From CAYTLQ01 sp964438715 (lineage in GTDB: Bacteria > Bacteroidota > Ignavibacteria > Ignavibacteriales > Ignavibacteriaceae), in assembly GCA_964438715.1 (NCBI GenBank), contig CAYTLQ010000220.1, forward strand, positions 1 through 18,996: a DNA stretch of 18,996 nt, written 5' to 3'. Positions 1-8,629 of this stretch are shown piece after piece. The position numbers and the translations under genes were made by a program. Under the pieces are notes generated by a model that saw nothing but the letters and a program-made list of their open reading frames with translations, was not told the origin of the DNA and searched no databases. Numbering within the stretch: position 1 is the first letter of the stretch; each line of letters begins with the position of its first letter.

Positions 1-91
1 ATTAATACTTTCGCAAAGGTTACTGCACTTCTTCTTTAAAGTTTACCATGTTTATTTAAATGATTTTTTTAATATTTCTTTTGAGAGGTTT

Positions 92-3000
92 ATGATAATC
101 CAACGGCACTTTACCAAAGACCTAACATCCCCACTTGAAAATCTTACTTTTGAAAAAAGAACATCAGAAATCCGAACACCGGATGGCACTGTTATCTTTT
201 CAATGAATAATGTTCTTGTTCCATCGGGGTGGTCACAGGTAGCAACGGATATTATTGCACAAAAATATTTCCGTAAAGCCGGCGTACCAAAATTCACAAA
301 ACGAGTTTACGAGGAAGGTGTTCCTGAGTGGCTACAGCCCTCTGTTCCTGATGAAGAAAAATTAGCAAAACTGCCGGAACGCGAGCAGTACGGAGGAGAA
401 AATGACTCCCGTCAGGTTTTTCATCGTCTTGCAGGATGCTGGACATATTGGGGCTGGAAAGGAAATTATTTTTCTTCCGTTGATGATGCTAAAGCATATT
501 ATGACGAAATGGTTTTTATGCTTGCAAATCAGATAGCCGCTCCGAACAGTCCTCAATGGTTTAATACAGGTCTTAACTGGGCTTATGGAATTACCGGGCC
601 CTCTCAGGGGCATTACTATGTCGATTATATTACAGGAGAACTAAAACAATCAGAAGATGCATATACCCATCCCCAACCACACGCCTGTTTCATTCAGTCC
701 ATTAAAGATGACCTCGTTAACGAAGGAGGTATTATGGACACCTGGGTTCGTGAAGCACGACTATTTAAATATGGCTCAGGTACGGGTACAAACTTTTCTG
801 AAATCCGTGGTGCAAATGAAAAACTCAGCGGTGGCGGAAGGTCATCCGGTTTGATGTCATTTCTTCGTATCGGTGATCGTTCTGCAGGCGCAATTAAGTC
901 TGGTGGCACAACCCGTCGTGCTGCAAAAATGGTTTGCCTCGATATGGATCATCCTGATATTGAAGAATTTATTAACTGGAAAGTTATTGAAGAGCAAAAA
1001 GTCGCCGCGCTTGTTACCGGTTCTCAGCTTTGCAATTTGCATCTGAATAATATTATGAAAGCATGTTTTGAAGAGCATCCTGAAAACAACCGTTTCGATC
1101 CGAGGTTAAATTTAAAGCTACAGAAAGCAATAAGGGAGGCTCGTAAGGCAAAAATTCCTCAGAATTATATCGATCGTGTTATTCATCTGGCCAAGATGGG
1201 TTTTACTGAAATCGAATTCCCTGTTTATAATGTCGATTGGGATTCTGAGGCTTATGCAACCGTTTCAGGTCAAAATTCAAATAATTCTATTCGTGTAACT
1301 AACGAGTTTATGGAAGCCGTGTTACGCGATGGTGAATGGCATTTGTATTTCAGAACTGAAAAGAAAAAGGCCAAGGCTGAAAATCGTCAGCCTAAACCCA
1401 GTAAAACATTGCGTGCCAGAGAGCTTTGGGATAACATTGCCTATGCCGCATGGACTTGTGCTGACCCAGGCATTCAATATCACACAACAATTAACGAGTG
1501 GCATACATGTCCGGAAGATGGTGAAATAAAAGCATCGAACCCGTGCAGTGAATATATGTTTCTGGATGATACAGCATGTAATCTCGCATCAATTAATTTA
1601 ATTAAATTCCACGATACCAAATCCCATAAATTTGATATCGAAGGGTATCGGTATGCCGCCCGTCTCTGGACCATAACTCTTGAGATTAGTGTTTTAATGG
1701 CACAGTTCCCAAGCCGTGAAATTGCAAAGCTCAGTTATGAGTTCAGAACTTTAGGACTTGGATACGCAAACCTTGGCGCACTCTTAATGGTTATGGGCAT
1801 ACCTTATGACAGTAATGAAGGTTTTGCGATTTGCGGATGCCTTACGGCAATTATGCACATGACAGCCTACGCAACATCTGCCGAAATGGCAAAAGAACTT
1901 GGACCTTTTCCCGGCTACGAGAGGAATAAATCGCACATGCTTCGCGTTTTGAGAAATCATCGTCGTGCCGCTTACAATGCCGCAAAAGTAGAATATGAAG
2001 GACTCTCTATTACTCCTGTTGGTATTTCGGTGAAAGATGCACCCCGTGATTTGCTCCTTGCCGCCAGAGAAGACGCCGACAGAGCTGTTAAAATGGGTGA
2101 GGAATACGGGTTCAGGAATGCTCAGGTTACTGTCATCGCACCAACCGGAACCATCGGACTGGTAATGGATTGTGACACCACCGGCGTTGAACCGGATTTT
2201 GCTTTAGTAAAATATAAAAAACTTGCCGGCGGCGGCTATTTTAAGATTATCAATCAGTCCATTCCTCCTGCTCTCGAAAAACTTGGTTACGACCGAGATG
2301 AAATTGCCGCAATAGTAAAATACGCCAAAGGCAGTGGAACTCTCATTGGCGCTCCTATTATTAATCATGAGTCCCTAAAGGCAAAAGGATTCACCAACAC
2401 AGAGCTTAATAAGATCGAAGACATTCTGCCTTCGGTATTTGAAATCGGGTTCGCATTTAACAAATTTACCCTCGGCGAAGAATTCTTAACAAAAACACTT
2501 GGCATACCTAAGCAACAAATAGATTCTGTTGACTTTGACTTGCTGAAGACACTTGGGTTCTCACAACAGGAAATTGCCGCCGCTAATGATTATGTATGCG
2601 GCAGTATGACAATTGAAGGTGCACCCTATCTTAAAACAGAACATTATCCTGTTTTCGATTGTGCCAATAAATGCGGTAAACTTGGTACACGGTTTATTCG
2701 CCCGATGGCTCATATAAAAATGATGGCTGCGGCTCAGCCCTTTATTTCAGGCGCTATCTCCAAAACCATAAACCTGCCAAATCAGGCAAGTGTCGATGAT
2801 ATTAAAGAAGCATACATGGAATCGTGGAAATTGTGTCTCAAGGCAAATGCAATTTATCGCGATGGCTCCAAACTTTCTCAGCCGCTAAGTTCAATTTATG
2901 ATGACGATCTCGAATCGATTATTGAAGACAAAGAAAATAACGATATTGTTAAGGTTGCTGAACGAATTGTACACCATTATATTGCTAAGCGTAGAAGACT

Positions 3001-3688
3001 GCCGGATCGCAGAAAGGGCTACACACAAAAAGCAAAAATTAACGGCCAATCTGTTTACATACGCACTGGCGAATATGATAATGGTCAGCTAGGCGAAATT
3101 TTTATTGATATGCACCGCGAAGGCGCAACCGTTCGAAGCCTTCTCAACTGCTTTGCTATTTCAATTTCGCTCGGGCTTCAGCACGGCGTTCCTCTTGAAG
3201 AGTTTGTTGATGCTTTTGTCTTCACTCGTTTCGAGCCGAGCGGTGTTGTTTCCGGAAATTCAAAAATTAAAATGAGTACTTCCATTATTGATTATATTTT
3301 CCGTGAACTTGCTGTAAGTTATCTTGGCAGAGAAGACCTTGCTCATGTTCAAGGTGAAGATGCACTTACCCCGGCGAAAAATATCGTTAAGCGAATAGAA
3401 GATAATTCGATATTTGTTGATGATACAACGGAATATGATGACCAGACAATTGGCCTGGATACTTCAGAGCGCTCTACACAAAGCTATAATTATTCGCTAT
3501 CTACTGCCGAAGTGATTAATAGCGGTAAAGCATCCGACGAACAACGGCTTCTGAAACAGAAAGTAAAACAGGCAATTGAAAAAGGTTATACAGGTGATGT
3601 CTGCGAAAATTGTCATAATATGACAATGGTTCGTAATGGTGTCTGTTTGAAGTGTATGACCTGTGGTGCAACTACCAGTTGCAGTTAA
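92..3688 (+). CDS. nrdJ: Vitamin B12-dependent (class II) ribonucleotide reductase
   Basis: Reduces ribonucleotides to deoxyribonucleotides in the cytoplasm, using adenosylcobalamin to generate the thiyl radical, so it needs neither oxygen nor a separate radical subunit. The 1198-residue product has the class II layout. C199 and C496 fit the active-site redox pair and C485, in N-P-C-S-E (483-487), fits the radical cysteine; the 11-residue spacing 485/496 matches the pair described for the Thermotoga enzyme. Other signatures are P-N-S-P-Q-W-F-N (151-158), the glycine-rich G-S-G-T-G-T-N-F (228-235), A-P-T-G-T-I-G (683-689) and a TSCPD-like region at about 1000-1075. The tail carries C1171-x2-C1174 and C1185-x2-C1188-x2-C1191 plus C1197, the usual C-terminal thiol/zinc element. 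Long insertions (about 300-390, 720-860) are typical of the roughly 1200-residue subgroup. The ATG is preceded by GAGAGG at 84-89. Single gene with its own terminator; no NrdR box or cobalamin riboswitch is seen in the 91 bases upstream. Confidence 0.97.
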   Translation: MIIQRHFTKDLTSPLENLTFEKRTSEIRTPDGTVIFSMNNVLVPSGWSQVATDIIAQKYFRKAGVPKFTKRVYEEGVPEWLQPSVPDEEKLAKLPEREQYGGENDSRQVFHRLAGCWTYWGWKGNYFSSVDDAKAYYDEMVFMLANQIAAPNSPQWFNTGLNWAYGITGPSQGHYYVDYITGELKQSEDAYTHPQPHACFIQSIKDDLVNEGGIMDTWVREARLFKYGSGTGTNFSEIRGANEKLSGGGRSSGLMSFLRIGDRSAGAIKSGGTTRRAAKMVCLDMDHPDIEEFINWKVIEEQKVAALVTGSQLCNLHLNNIMKACFEEHPENNRFDPRLNLKLQKAIREARKAKIPQNYIDRVIHLAKMGFTEIEFPVYNVDWDSEAYATVSGQNSNNSIRVTNEFMEAVLRDGEWHLYFRTEKKKAKAENRQPKPSKTLRARELWDNIAYAAWTCADPGIQYHTTINEWHTCPEDGEIKASNPCSEYMFLDDTACNLASINLIKFHDTKSHKFDIEGYRYAARLWTITLEISVLMAQFPSREIAKLSYEFRTLGLGYANLGALLMVMGIPYDSNEGFAICGCLTAIMHMTAYATSAEMAKELGPFPGYERNKSHMLRVLRNHRRAAYNAAKVEYEGLSITPVGISVKDAPRDLLLAAREDADRAVKMGEEYGFRNAQVTVIAPTGTIGLVMDCDTTGVEPDFALVKYKKLAGGGYFKIINQSIPPALEKLGYDRDEIAAIVKYAKGSGTLIGAPIINHESLKAKGFTNTELNKIEDILPSVFEIGFAFNKFTLGEEFLTKTLGIPKQQIDSVDFDLLKTLGFSQQEIAAANDYVCGSMTIEGAPYLKTEHYPVFDCANKCGKLGTRFIRPMAHIKMMAAAQPFISGAISKTINLPNQASVDDIKEAYMESWKLCLKANAIYRDGSKLSQPLSSIYDDDLESIIEDKENNDIVKVAERIVHHYIAKRRRLPDRRKGYTQKAKINGQSVYIRTGEYDNGQLGEIFIDMHREGATVRSLLNCFAISISLGLQHGVPLEEFVDAFVFTRFEPSGVVSGNSKIKMSTSIIDYIFRELAVSYLGREDLAHVQGEDALTPAKNIVKRIEDNSIFVDDTTEYDDQTIGLDTSERSTQSYNYSLSTAEVINSGKASDEQRLLKQKVKQAIEKGYTGDVCENCHNMTMVRNGVCLKCMTCGATTSCS

Positions 3689-3709
3689 AAAAAATATAAT
3701 TTCACAATT

Positions 3710-3745
3710 AAAAGGCTGTCAGTTTCTCCCGACAGCCTTTTTTGT
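3710..3745 (+). terminator. Rho-independent terminator after nrdJ
   Basis: A perfect 11-base-pair stem (AAAAGGCTGTC at 3710-3720, complement at 3731-3741) encloses a 10-base loop and runs into a T tract, 22 bases after the nrdJ stop. The A-rich left arm gives a short T run on the other strand too, so it may also stop transcripts leaving the convergent mscL operon. No other minus-strand hairpin with a T tract is visible in 3746-3940, which otherwise holds no recognisable feature. Confidence 0.93.
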
Positions 3746-3940
3746 TTTATACATTATATTCAATTATTAAAAAAGACTCAGCCCCTCTCTTTTTTACAGC
3801 AGGGAATAATCTGTCACTATTTTAGAAAGACAATATTCTGATTATTGAAGATAACCAGACAAGAAAAAAAGTCGGTAATCCAGCTACCTGAAGTCAATAT
3901 AAACGAAGATTAACAGGAATCACCGTATTCAGGTTCAGCT

Positions 3941-4336
3941 TTACTGCTTCTTTAACAGATCTCTGATCTCAGTAAGAAGAACAATATCTGCCGGTGGTGG
4001 TGGCGGCGTCTGTGGCTGTGATTCCTCTTTTTTCTTAATTATGTCCATCATTTTAATTAATATGAAAACTGCCCATGAAACTATGAGAAATGAAATAACA
4101 TGGTTCAAAAATTTTCCATATTTTATTACTACAGCCTGCTGTCCATCCTGAGCCTGTTTAAGTACTAATTCAAACGAGGAGAAATCAATTCCACCGACAA
4201 GTAACCCGATTGGTGGCATCAGAATGTCAGTAACAAAAGAATTAACTATACTACCGAAAGCGGCACCGATGATAATACCAACGGCAAGATCTAAAACATT
4301 GCCGCGTTGAATAAATTGCCGGAATTCCTTAAGCAT
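3941..4336 (-). CDS. mscL: Large-conductance mechanosensitive channel
   Basis: Inner-membrane channel that opens under high membrane tension to release solutes during hypo-osmotic shock; it works as a homopentamer. The 131 residues are normal for the family. The N-terminal amphipathic helix (M-L-K-E-F-R-Q-F) is followed by N-V-L-D-L-A-V-G-I-I-I-G-A-A-F starting at 13, the pore-lining first membrane segment (about 13-43). A short extracytoplasmic loop comes next, then a second membrane segment (about 73-98), a proline-rich linker (about 109-115) and a C-terminal helix containing L-T-E-I-R-D-L-L. The ATG has AGAAAGGA upstream on the minus strand. It is the last gene of the nth-to-mscL run, 14 bases after pdxJ. 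Confidence 0.96.
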   Translation of the reverse strand: MLKEFRQFIQRGNVLDLAVGIIIGAAFGSIVNSFVTDILMPPIGLLVGGIDFSSFELVLKQAQDGQQAVVIKYGKFLNHVISFLIVSWAVFILIKMMDIIKKKEESQPQTPPPPPADIVLLTEIRDLLKKQ

Positions 4337-4350
4337 ATTTTTTCCTTTCT

Positions 4351-5064
4351 TTATCTACCTATTAGTTCTAGCATTTCTCTCACCGCCTGAGGAATGCCTA
4401 CAAAAACTGATCTTGCAATAACTGCATGGCCAATACTCACTTCATCAACATCTTTTAATTCTCTGAATATCTTCATATTCTGATAGTTGAGTCCATGACC
4501 GGCGTTAACACCAAGCCCCAGTTTTTTCGCATGTTTTGCGGCAAGGCGTATTTTCTCTAATTCGTCAAACTGCTCTTCTTCAGATACAGCATTTGCAAAA
4601 ACTCCTGTATGTATTTCAATGAAGTCTGCTTTAAGATCTGCCGCCGCATCAATCTGCTCAATTAAGGGCTCAATAAAAAGCGAAACTTCAATATTATTAT
4701 CATGAAGCCGTGCGATAGCTGATTTCAGTATTGTAATATTATCGATAACATTAATGCCCCCTTCCGTAGTGAGTTCCATTCTTTTTTCAGGAACGATGGT
4801 CGCCAGCTCAGGTCCAATATCGCAGGCAATTTTAATTATCTCATCGGTTGCGGCCATCTCAAGATCAAGTTTTGTCGTTATTGTTTCACGAAGCAGTCTT
4901 ACATCTCTTTCACGAATATGACGACGATCTTCCCTGAGATGAACTACAATACCATCACAGCCAGCTTGTTCAGCCAACAAAGCAATAGTTACCGGATCGG
5001 GCTGTTGTTCTCCTCTGGCATTTCTAAGTGTTGCTATATGATCTACATTTAAACAAAATCGCAT
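4351..5064 (-). CDS. pdxJ: Pyridoxine 5'-phosphate synthase
   Basis: Last step of the DXP-dependent pathway to vitamin B6: condenses 1-deoxy-D-xylulose 5-phosphate with 3-amino-2-oxopropyl phosphate to give pyridoxine 5'-phosphate, in the cytoplasm. The 237-residue TIM barrel starts with the family signature L-N-V-D-H-I-A-T-L-R-N-A-R (5-17). The catalytic residues are present: H42 (in V-H-L-R-E-D-R-R-H-I), E69 (in L-D-L-E-M-A) and H190 (in N-A-G-H-G-L-N-Y), plus S-I-G-H-A near the C-terminus for phosphate binding. Its ATG directly follows the stop of the upstream membrane-protease gene (TAAATG), with AAGGA inside that gene as ribosome site, so translation is probably coupled. No other B6 gene is in the window. 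Confidence 0.97.
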   Translation of the reverse strand: MRFCLNVDHIATLRNARGEQQPDPVTIALLAEQAGCDGIVVHLREDRRHIRERDVRLLRETITTKLDLEMAATDEIIKIACDIGPELATIVPEKRMELTTEGGINVIDNITILKSAIARLHDNNIEVSLFIEPLIEQIDAAADLKADFIEIHTGVFANAVSEEEQFDELEKIRLAAKHAKKLGLGVNAGHGLNYQNMKIFRELKDVDEVSIGHAVIARSVFVGIPQAVREMLELIGR

Positions 5065-5850
5065 TTATATTCCTTGAAAAATTAACACAAGTATTTTGTA
5101 CACAGACTTCGGTCCGATACCAAATTCGGCAGTCTGGTAACGCAAGGTACTAAAGAAATCGAGTACAAACATAATACCCGCATGAATAAAAAAGCAATAC
5201 AACATTGAGCCAGTGCGGAACGCAAGAAATCCAAGAAAAATTCCGCCGCCAATTGCACCAAGTGTTTCAACAAACGGTTTTCCGTTATGCAGAATTACAA
5301 AAGGTATCATCTGAATAAATATTGAATATACCCCGAACTTTTCTTTTAATCCAAACAACATATATCCCCTCCATATAAATTCCCACGCAAAAAGATAGAA
5401 CAGCATACCGGTTTCATAAATAAAAAAAAGAGTCCAACTATACTTAGCGCCTGAATAATGCGGATAAAATAATGTAAATGAGGGTTGCGCTGAAATGAAC
5501 CAAAGGACAACAATCATTACTATAAGTGAAACTGCTGTATAATTAAATCCCAACTTACTATTACCCCGGTCAATTCCGTACGCGCGTAGTTTCTCTTTGA
5601 AAATGTATCGGATTATACCCGCCGGTATGAGAAAAAAAACAATAAAATCCCCGATGAACCAATAAACAAATTCACCTATTCCGTGAGTATTAGCAAAATA
5701 ATCACTAAGCCAATCGTTAAAAAAAGTCCGGGAGGTAAAATACCACGAAATTGTTTGTAAAAAAGCAATTGAGAGTAATATTATTAGTGCTTTTTTATCT
5801 GCCTGATTGAAAATCGACCGGAAATGCTGATATTCTTGTTTTATTGTCAT
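5065..5850 (-). CDS. CPBP-family intramembrane protease (CAAX protease-like)
   Basis: A 261-residue integral membrane protein with roughly eight hydrophobic segments (about 21-38, 63-85, 104-121, 141-155, 173-187, 196-210, 215-232 and 249-260). It carries the CPBP/Abi (Rce1-like) metal-site motifs. E157-x3-R161 sits in W-E-F-I-W-R-G, a single-Glu form of the usual E-E-x3-R. H188 lies in F-V-I-L-H, and H223 with D231 in H-A-G-x5-D. Those residues support an intact active site; the substrate is unknown, since bacterial members range from bacteriocin self-immunity to unassigned membrane proteolysis. The start has no obvious Shine-Dalgarno site and lies 2 bases after the transporter stop, so coupling is likely. 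Its stop abuts the pdxJ start. Family fairly sure, function open. Confidence 0.85.
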   Translation of the reverse strand: MTIKQEYQHFRSIFNQADKKALIILLSIAFLQTISWYFTSRTFFNDWLSDYFANTHGIGEFVYWFIGDFIVFFLIPAGIIRYIFKEKLRAYGIDRGNSKLGFNYTAVSLIVMIVVLWFISAQPSFTLFYPHYSGAKYSWTLFFIYETGMLFYLFAWEFIWRGYMLFGLKEKFGVYSIFIQMIPFVILHNGKPFVETLGAIGGGIFLGFLAFRTGSMLYCFFIHAGIMFVLDFFSTLRYQTAEFGIGPKSVYKILVLIFQGI

Positions 5851-5852
5851 GT

Positions 5853-6713
5853 TTAGCTAAAAATAATTAAAAGTACTCCGGTAAACATAACTACTGCGCC
5901 GGCAATCCGGTTGCGAAAATTTCCTTCTCGCAGAAAAAACCTTGCCTGTAATATAGTAAGCAAACCCGAAGTACGCTTTAATGCCACAACATACGCAACA
6001 TAGGTCATAGAAAGGGCCATCATATGAAAATAATAACTTAACGCTGTAAAAAGCCCTACTAATACAAGTTTTTTCAGCTCAGGCTTAATATCAGTATAGC
6101 CCATTTTTTTTATAAAAAATACATACGGCGTTGATAATGAAACGATAAGCAAATTGAGGAATAATGAATATTGCAAAGCCGATGAACTACTTACTCCCAC
6201 TTTATCATAATTTGCTGAGATACTCCACAGAAAAGCAACAATGAGCATTAAACGCATTGGTCTGTGGGAGAACATTTTTTTTAATGGCAAAAACAAACTT
6301 TTCGACATATCCTGCAAGTTGAGCATATAAGAGCCAAGAGTAATGAGTAGTACTCCTGCAATACCTTGAGCAGTAGGTAACTCCCCGCTGATTAAGGGAC
6401 TAAGAAAAAGGAGAAACAATGGCGTAAAGCTTATCATAGGAATAACTTCTGACAATTCCCCTTCCGCAATTGCCTTGTGATAAATAATTGCGGTAATAAA
6501 ATTTATAATTCCGGAAATACAAACAGCAACAAAAAACTCTGTCGTCAACCGTAATTCCAGCACAAACAGTAAGGGAAGAAAGAGCAATAATGGTATGGCA
6601 TTATGAAACCACGAGATAATTGCAGGATTAACCTTCCGGGAGGCCTTTTTACTAATTACATTTCTTATAGCATCGGATACCGGATTAAGTGATGCGAAAA
6701 CTAACCAGATCAT
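5853..6713 (-). CDS. EamA/DMT-family transporter
   Basis: A 286-residue polytopic inner-membrane protein with about ten hydrophobic helices, arranged as two EamA repeats (about 1-132 and 152-285), the usual size and plan for drug/metabolite-transporter exporters. Helix 1 carries N-P-V-S-D-A-I-R-N, a typical repeat start. The second repeat ends with the conserved pattern A-L-K-R-T-S-G-L-L-T-I followed by F-x-R-E and a last helix in G-A-V-V-M-F-T-G-V-L-L. The substrate cannot be told from sequence; relatives export amino acids, nucleosides or drugs. The ribosome site is weak (GCGGTAA just before ATG). Second gene of the run that begins with nth. Confidence 0.9.
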   Translation of the reverse strand: MIWLVFASLNPVSDAIRNVISKKASRKVNPAIISWFHNAIPLLLFLPLLFVLELRLTTEFFVAVCISGIINFITAIIYHKAIAEGELSEVIPMISFTPLFLLFLSPLISGELPTAQGIAGVLLITLGSYMLNLQDMSKSLFLPLKKMFSHRPMRLMLIVAFLWSISANYDKVGVSSSSALQYSLFLNLLIVSLSTPYVFFIKKMGYTDIKPELKKLVLVGLFTALSYYFHMMALSMTYVAYVVALKRTSGLLTILQARFFLREGNFRNRIAGAVVMFTGVLLIIFS

Positions 6714-6748
6714 TTACCGCACAAAACTCTAAACAACTGATTAACTTC

Positions 6749-7477
6749 CTAAAGCGTATCGAGCAAAAGAACAATTTCTTTTCGCTTGCGGGCTATGGGA
6801 GTCATGTTCTTTTGTTTGTATTTACATACTGCAATTAATGGACACTCAAAGCAGTGTGGTTTTCCTGCAAAACATATCTCTCTTCCAAGCTTTATAAGAT
6901 TCGTGTGAAATGAATGAGCAGAATTAGCTGGAATATTTCCTTTAATTGCATCAAAAGTTTTATCAGGAGTGTTTGTATTCACTACTCCGATTCTGTTAAG
7001 AATCCTGTGAAGATGTGTATCCACCGGACATACATTTCTTCCCATTGAAAACAATAATACGCAGGATGCCGTTTTTTTTCCTACTCCCTGAAATTCTGTT
7101 AGGAAGTTCATAGCCTCTTCATCGCTTAGATTGTAAAGCTTATTTAAAGTTGGTCTTTTACTCTCCTTCGTTAATACGGAAATAATATTTTTTATTGCTT
7201 TCGCTTTTTGATTACCCAGCCCTGCTACACTTATTGTTTTTTCAATTTCTTTAACTGGAACATTTTGCAATTCGCTCCAATTACGGAAGCGGCTTCGCAG
7301 ATTTTTATATGCCTGAAAGGAGTTATTATCGTTTGTATTCTGGGAAAGTATTGTCCCGATAAGAGCTGTTAACGGGGTAGGTGTTTTTTTATTTTTTTTG
7401 GGAATTCCAAAATACGATATGAGTAACTGATTAATTTCGGCGATTAATTCTTTTTGATTTGTTTGCTTTTTTGTCAT
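6749..7477 (-). CDS. nth: Endonuclease III-like DNA glycosylase/AP lyase with 4Fe-4S cluster
   Basis: Base excision repair enzyme that removes oxidised pyrimidines and nicks abasic sites by beta-elimination. The 242-residue product has the helix-hairpin-helix F-Q-G-V-G-K-K-T-A (129-137), in which K135 fits the Schiff-base lysine, and P-V-D-T-H (151-155) with catalytic D153. The 18-residue spacing equals that of K120 and D138 in the E. coli enzyme. The C-terminal cluster loop is C202-x6-C209-x2-C212-x5-C218, an exact endonuclease III pattern. It has an N-terminal extension (lysine-rich, about 1-35) and a short basic tail. CAGGA lies just upstream of the ATG. First gene of the minus-strand run ending in mscL; its promoter must overlap the terminator region of the preceding operon, or it relies on read-through. 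Confidence 0.93.
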   Translation of the reverse strand: MTKKQTNQKELIAEINQLLISYFGIPKKNKKTPTPLTALIGTILSQNTNDNNSFQAYKNLRSRFRNWSELQNVPVKEIEKTISVAGLGNQKAKAIKNIISVLTKESKRPTLNKLYNLSDEEAMNFLTEFQGVGKKTASCVLLFSMGRNVCPVDTHLHRILNRIGVVNTNTPDKTFDAIKGNIPANSAHSFHTNLIKLGREICFAGKPHCFECPLIAVCKYKQKNMTPIARKRKEIVLLLDTL

Positions 7478-7484
7478 TGTCCTG

Positions 7485-7537
7485 AAAAAATAAAAAAGCC
7501 TTTCCGCACTGATATAAATGATCCATACGGAAAGGCT
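7485..7537 (-). terminator. Rho-independent terminator of the TonB receptor/PorV operon
   Basis: On the minus strand a 10-base-pair perfect stem (AGCCTTTCCG pairing at 7528-7537 and 7497-7506) with a 21-base loop is followed by TTTTTTATTTTTT (7496-7484). It lies 20 bases after the PorV-like stop and ends only 8 bases before the nth start codon, separating the two operons. Confidence 0.9.
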
Positions 7538-7557
7538 GTACCATTAAAACACTAATA

Positions 7558-8610
7558 TCAGAATCTAAGACTTAGATCGAAAAACTGAACATTTTTTAAT
7601 AACCCATAATCGGCCCAGGCATAATTGAGCACAATCCCGATTTGATCGTTGAGCGGGTAACTAAGACCACCACCGAGAGTAAGTCCAAGTTCACTATCGC
7701 GCATAAAAAGAGATTTATACCCGGCACGGAACATAATCATTTCATCATAGGCTATTTCAATTCCTGAATTAACATATTCAGTGTTATCATTTGGATGAAC
7801 GGCATCGAGCGCTGTTGTAACCCTGAAATACCTGTCTTTAAAAACATCCATAGCCAGACCCAGGCGGAATGTAAGCGGTATATCAAAAGATCCCATTTCA
7901 TAGTTCGATAGCACATTATTTGCACCTGTTTCAGGATTTCCATCCGGATCAAAATTGAACTGAATATCTCTTCCATCAAGTTTCATCTTCGAACCAAAAT
8001 TGGAGAAACTTGCGGCAATAATCATATCATTGAATGGTGATATGTAATATGTTCCAACATCAATTCCAAAACCTGAGGCGCTGGTATTCCAGATTGCCTC
8101 GCGAATATATTTAAAGTGAAATCCTATCGCGAATTTGTCGGTAAGTTGTTTCGCATAACCTAACCCAATTGCCAGTGAGGCTGCGTCCCAAACCCGCCCA
8201 TCACCTTCGGGAAAGGAAAATGTTCTTACCTTATCTTCCGGCACACTCAGCGAAGTAAGCGTTACAAACAACGAACCTAAACCATCAACTTTTAACGCTC
8301 CGGCGGCATAATCATAATTAATATCTGCAAGCCAGTCCGCATGGTTAAAGGCAACTTCACCGTTCATTTTCAACATCGCTACGCCGGCAGGATTCCAGTA
8401 CGCGGCATAAATATCATTACTTACGGCAGTATATGCACTTCCCATTCCAAGAGAACGCGCTCCGGCGCCAATCTTCAGAAATGGGGCAACGGTTGTTCCC
8501 ACTTTTGCAGTACTACGCAGTAATTGTGCGTTGGCAGATGTGCTAAATAAGATTATACCGAGAAGAAGCACAAATAAACTTCTGATGTTCATATTTACTG
8601 TTCTATTCAT
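7558..8610 (-). CDS. PorV/PorQ-family outer-membrane protein
   Basis: Predicted outer-membrane beta-barrel of the PorV/PorQ (UPF0164) group. PorV is known from T9SS work as the shuttle that takes cargo by its C-terminal domain from the translocon to the surface attachment complex. The family signature runs from about 44 to 77: F-L-K-I-G-A-G-A-R-S-L-G-M-G-S-A followed by Y-W-N-P-A-G-V-A. The chain ends in alternating strands and a terminal L-S-L-R-F, a barrel-type C-terminus. A signal peptide precedes S-A-N-A at 25-28. The start at 8610 (350 residues) is preferred over an in-frame ATG at 8628, because GGAAGGAG lies 7 bases before it. Last gene of the receptor/secreted-protein operon, so it may serve that cargo specifically. 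General relatives of unknown function also exist in this family. Confidence 0.88.
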   Translation of the reverse strand: MNRTVNMNIRSLFVLLLGIILFSTSANAQLLRSTAKVGTTVAPFLKIGAGARSLGMGSAYTAVSNDIYAAYWNPAGVAMLKMNGEVAFNHADWLADINYDYAAGALKVDGLGSLFVTLTSLSVPEDKVRTFSFPEGDGRVWDAASLAIGLGYAKQLTDKFAIGFHFKYIREAIWNTSASGFGIDVGTYYISPFNDMIIAASFSNFGSKMKLDGRDIQFNFDPDGNPETGANNVLSNYEMGSFDIPLTFRLGLAMDVFKDRYFRVTTALDAVHPNDNTEYVNSGIEIAYDEMIMFRAGYKSLFMRDSELGLTLGGGLSYPLNDQIGIVLNYAWADYGLLKNVQFFDLSLRF

Positions 8611-8629
8611 TTTTCTACTCCTTCCCATT

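Noticed and set aside
1..91. Cobalamin riboswitch or NrdR box upstream of the B12-dependent reductase
   Set aside because: The 91 bases available are A+T-rich, show no B12-box-like element or NrdR palindrome, and are too short for a full cobalamin riboswitch.
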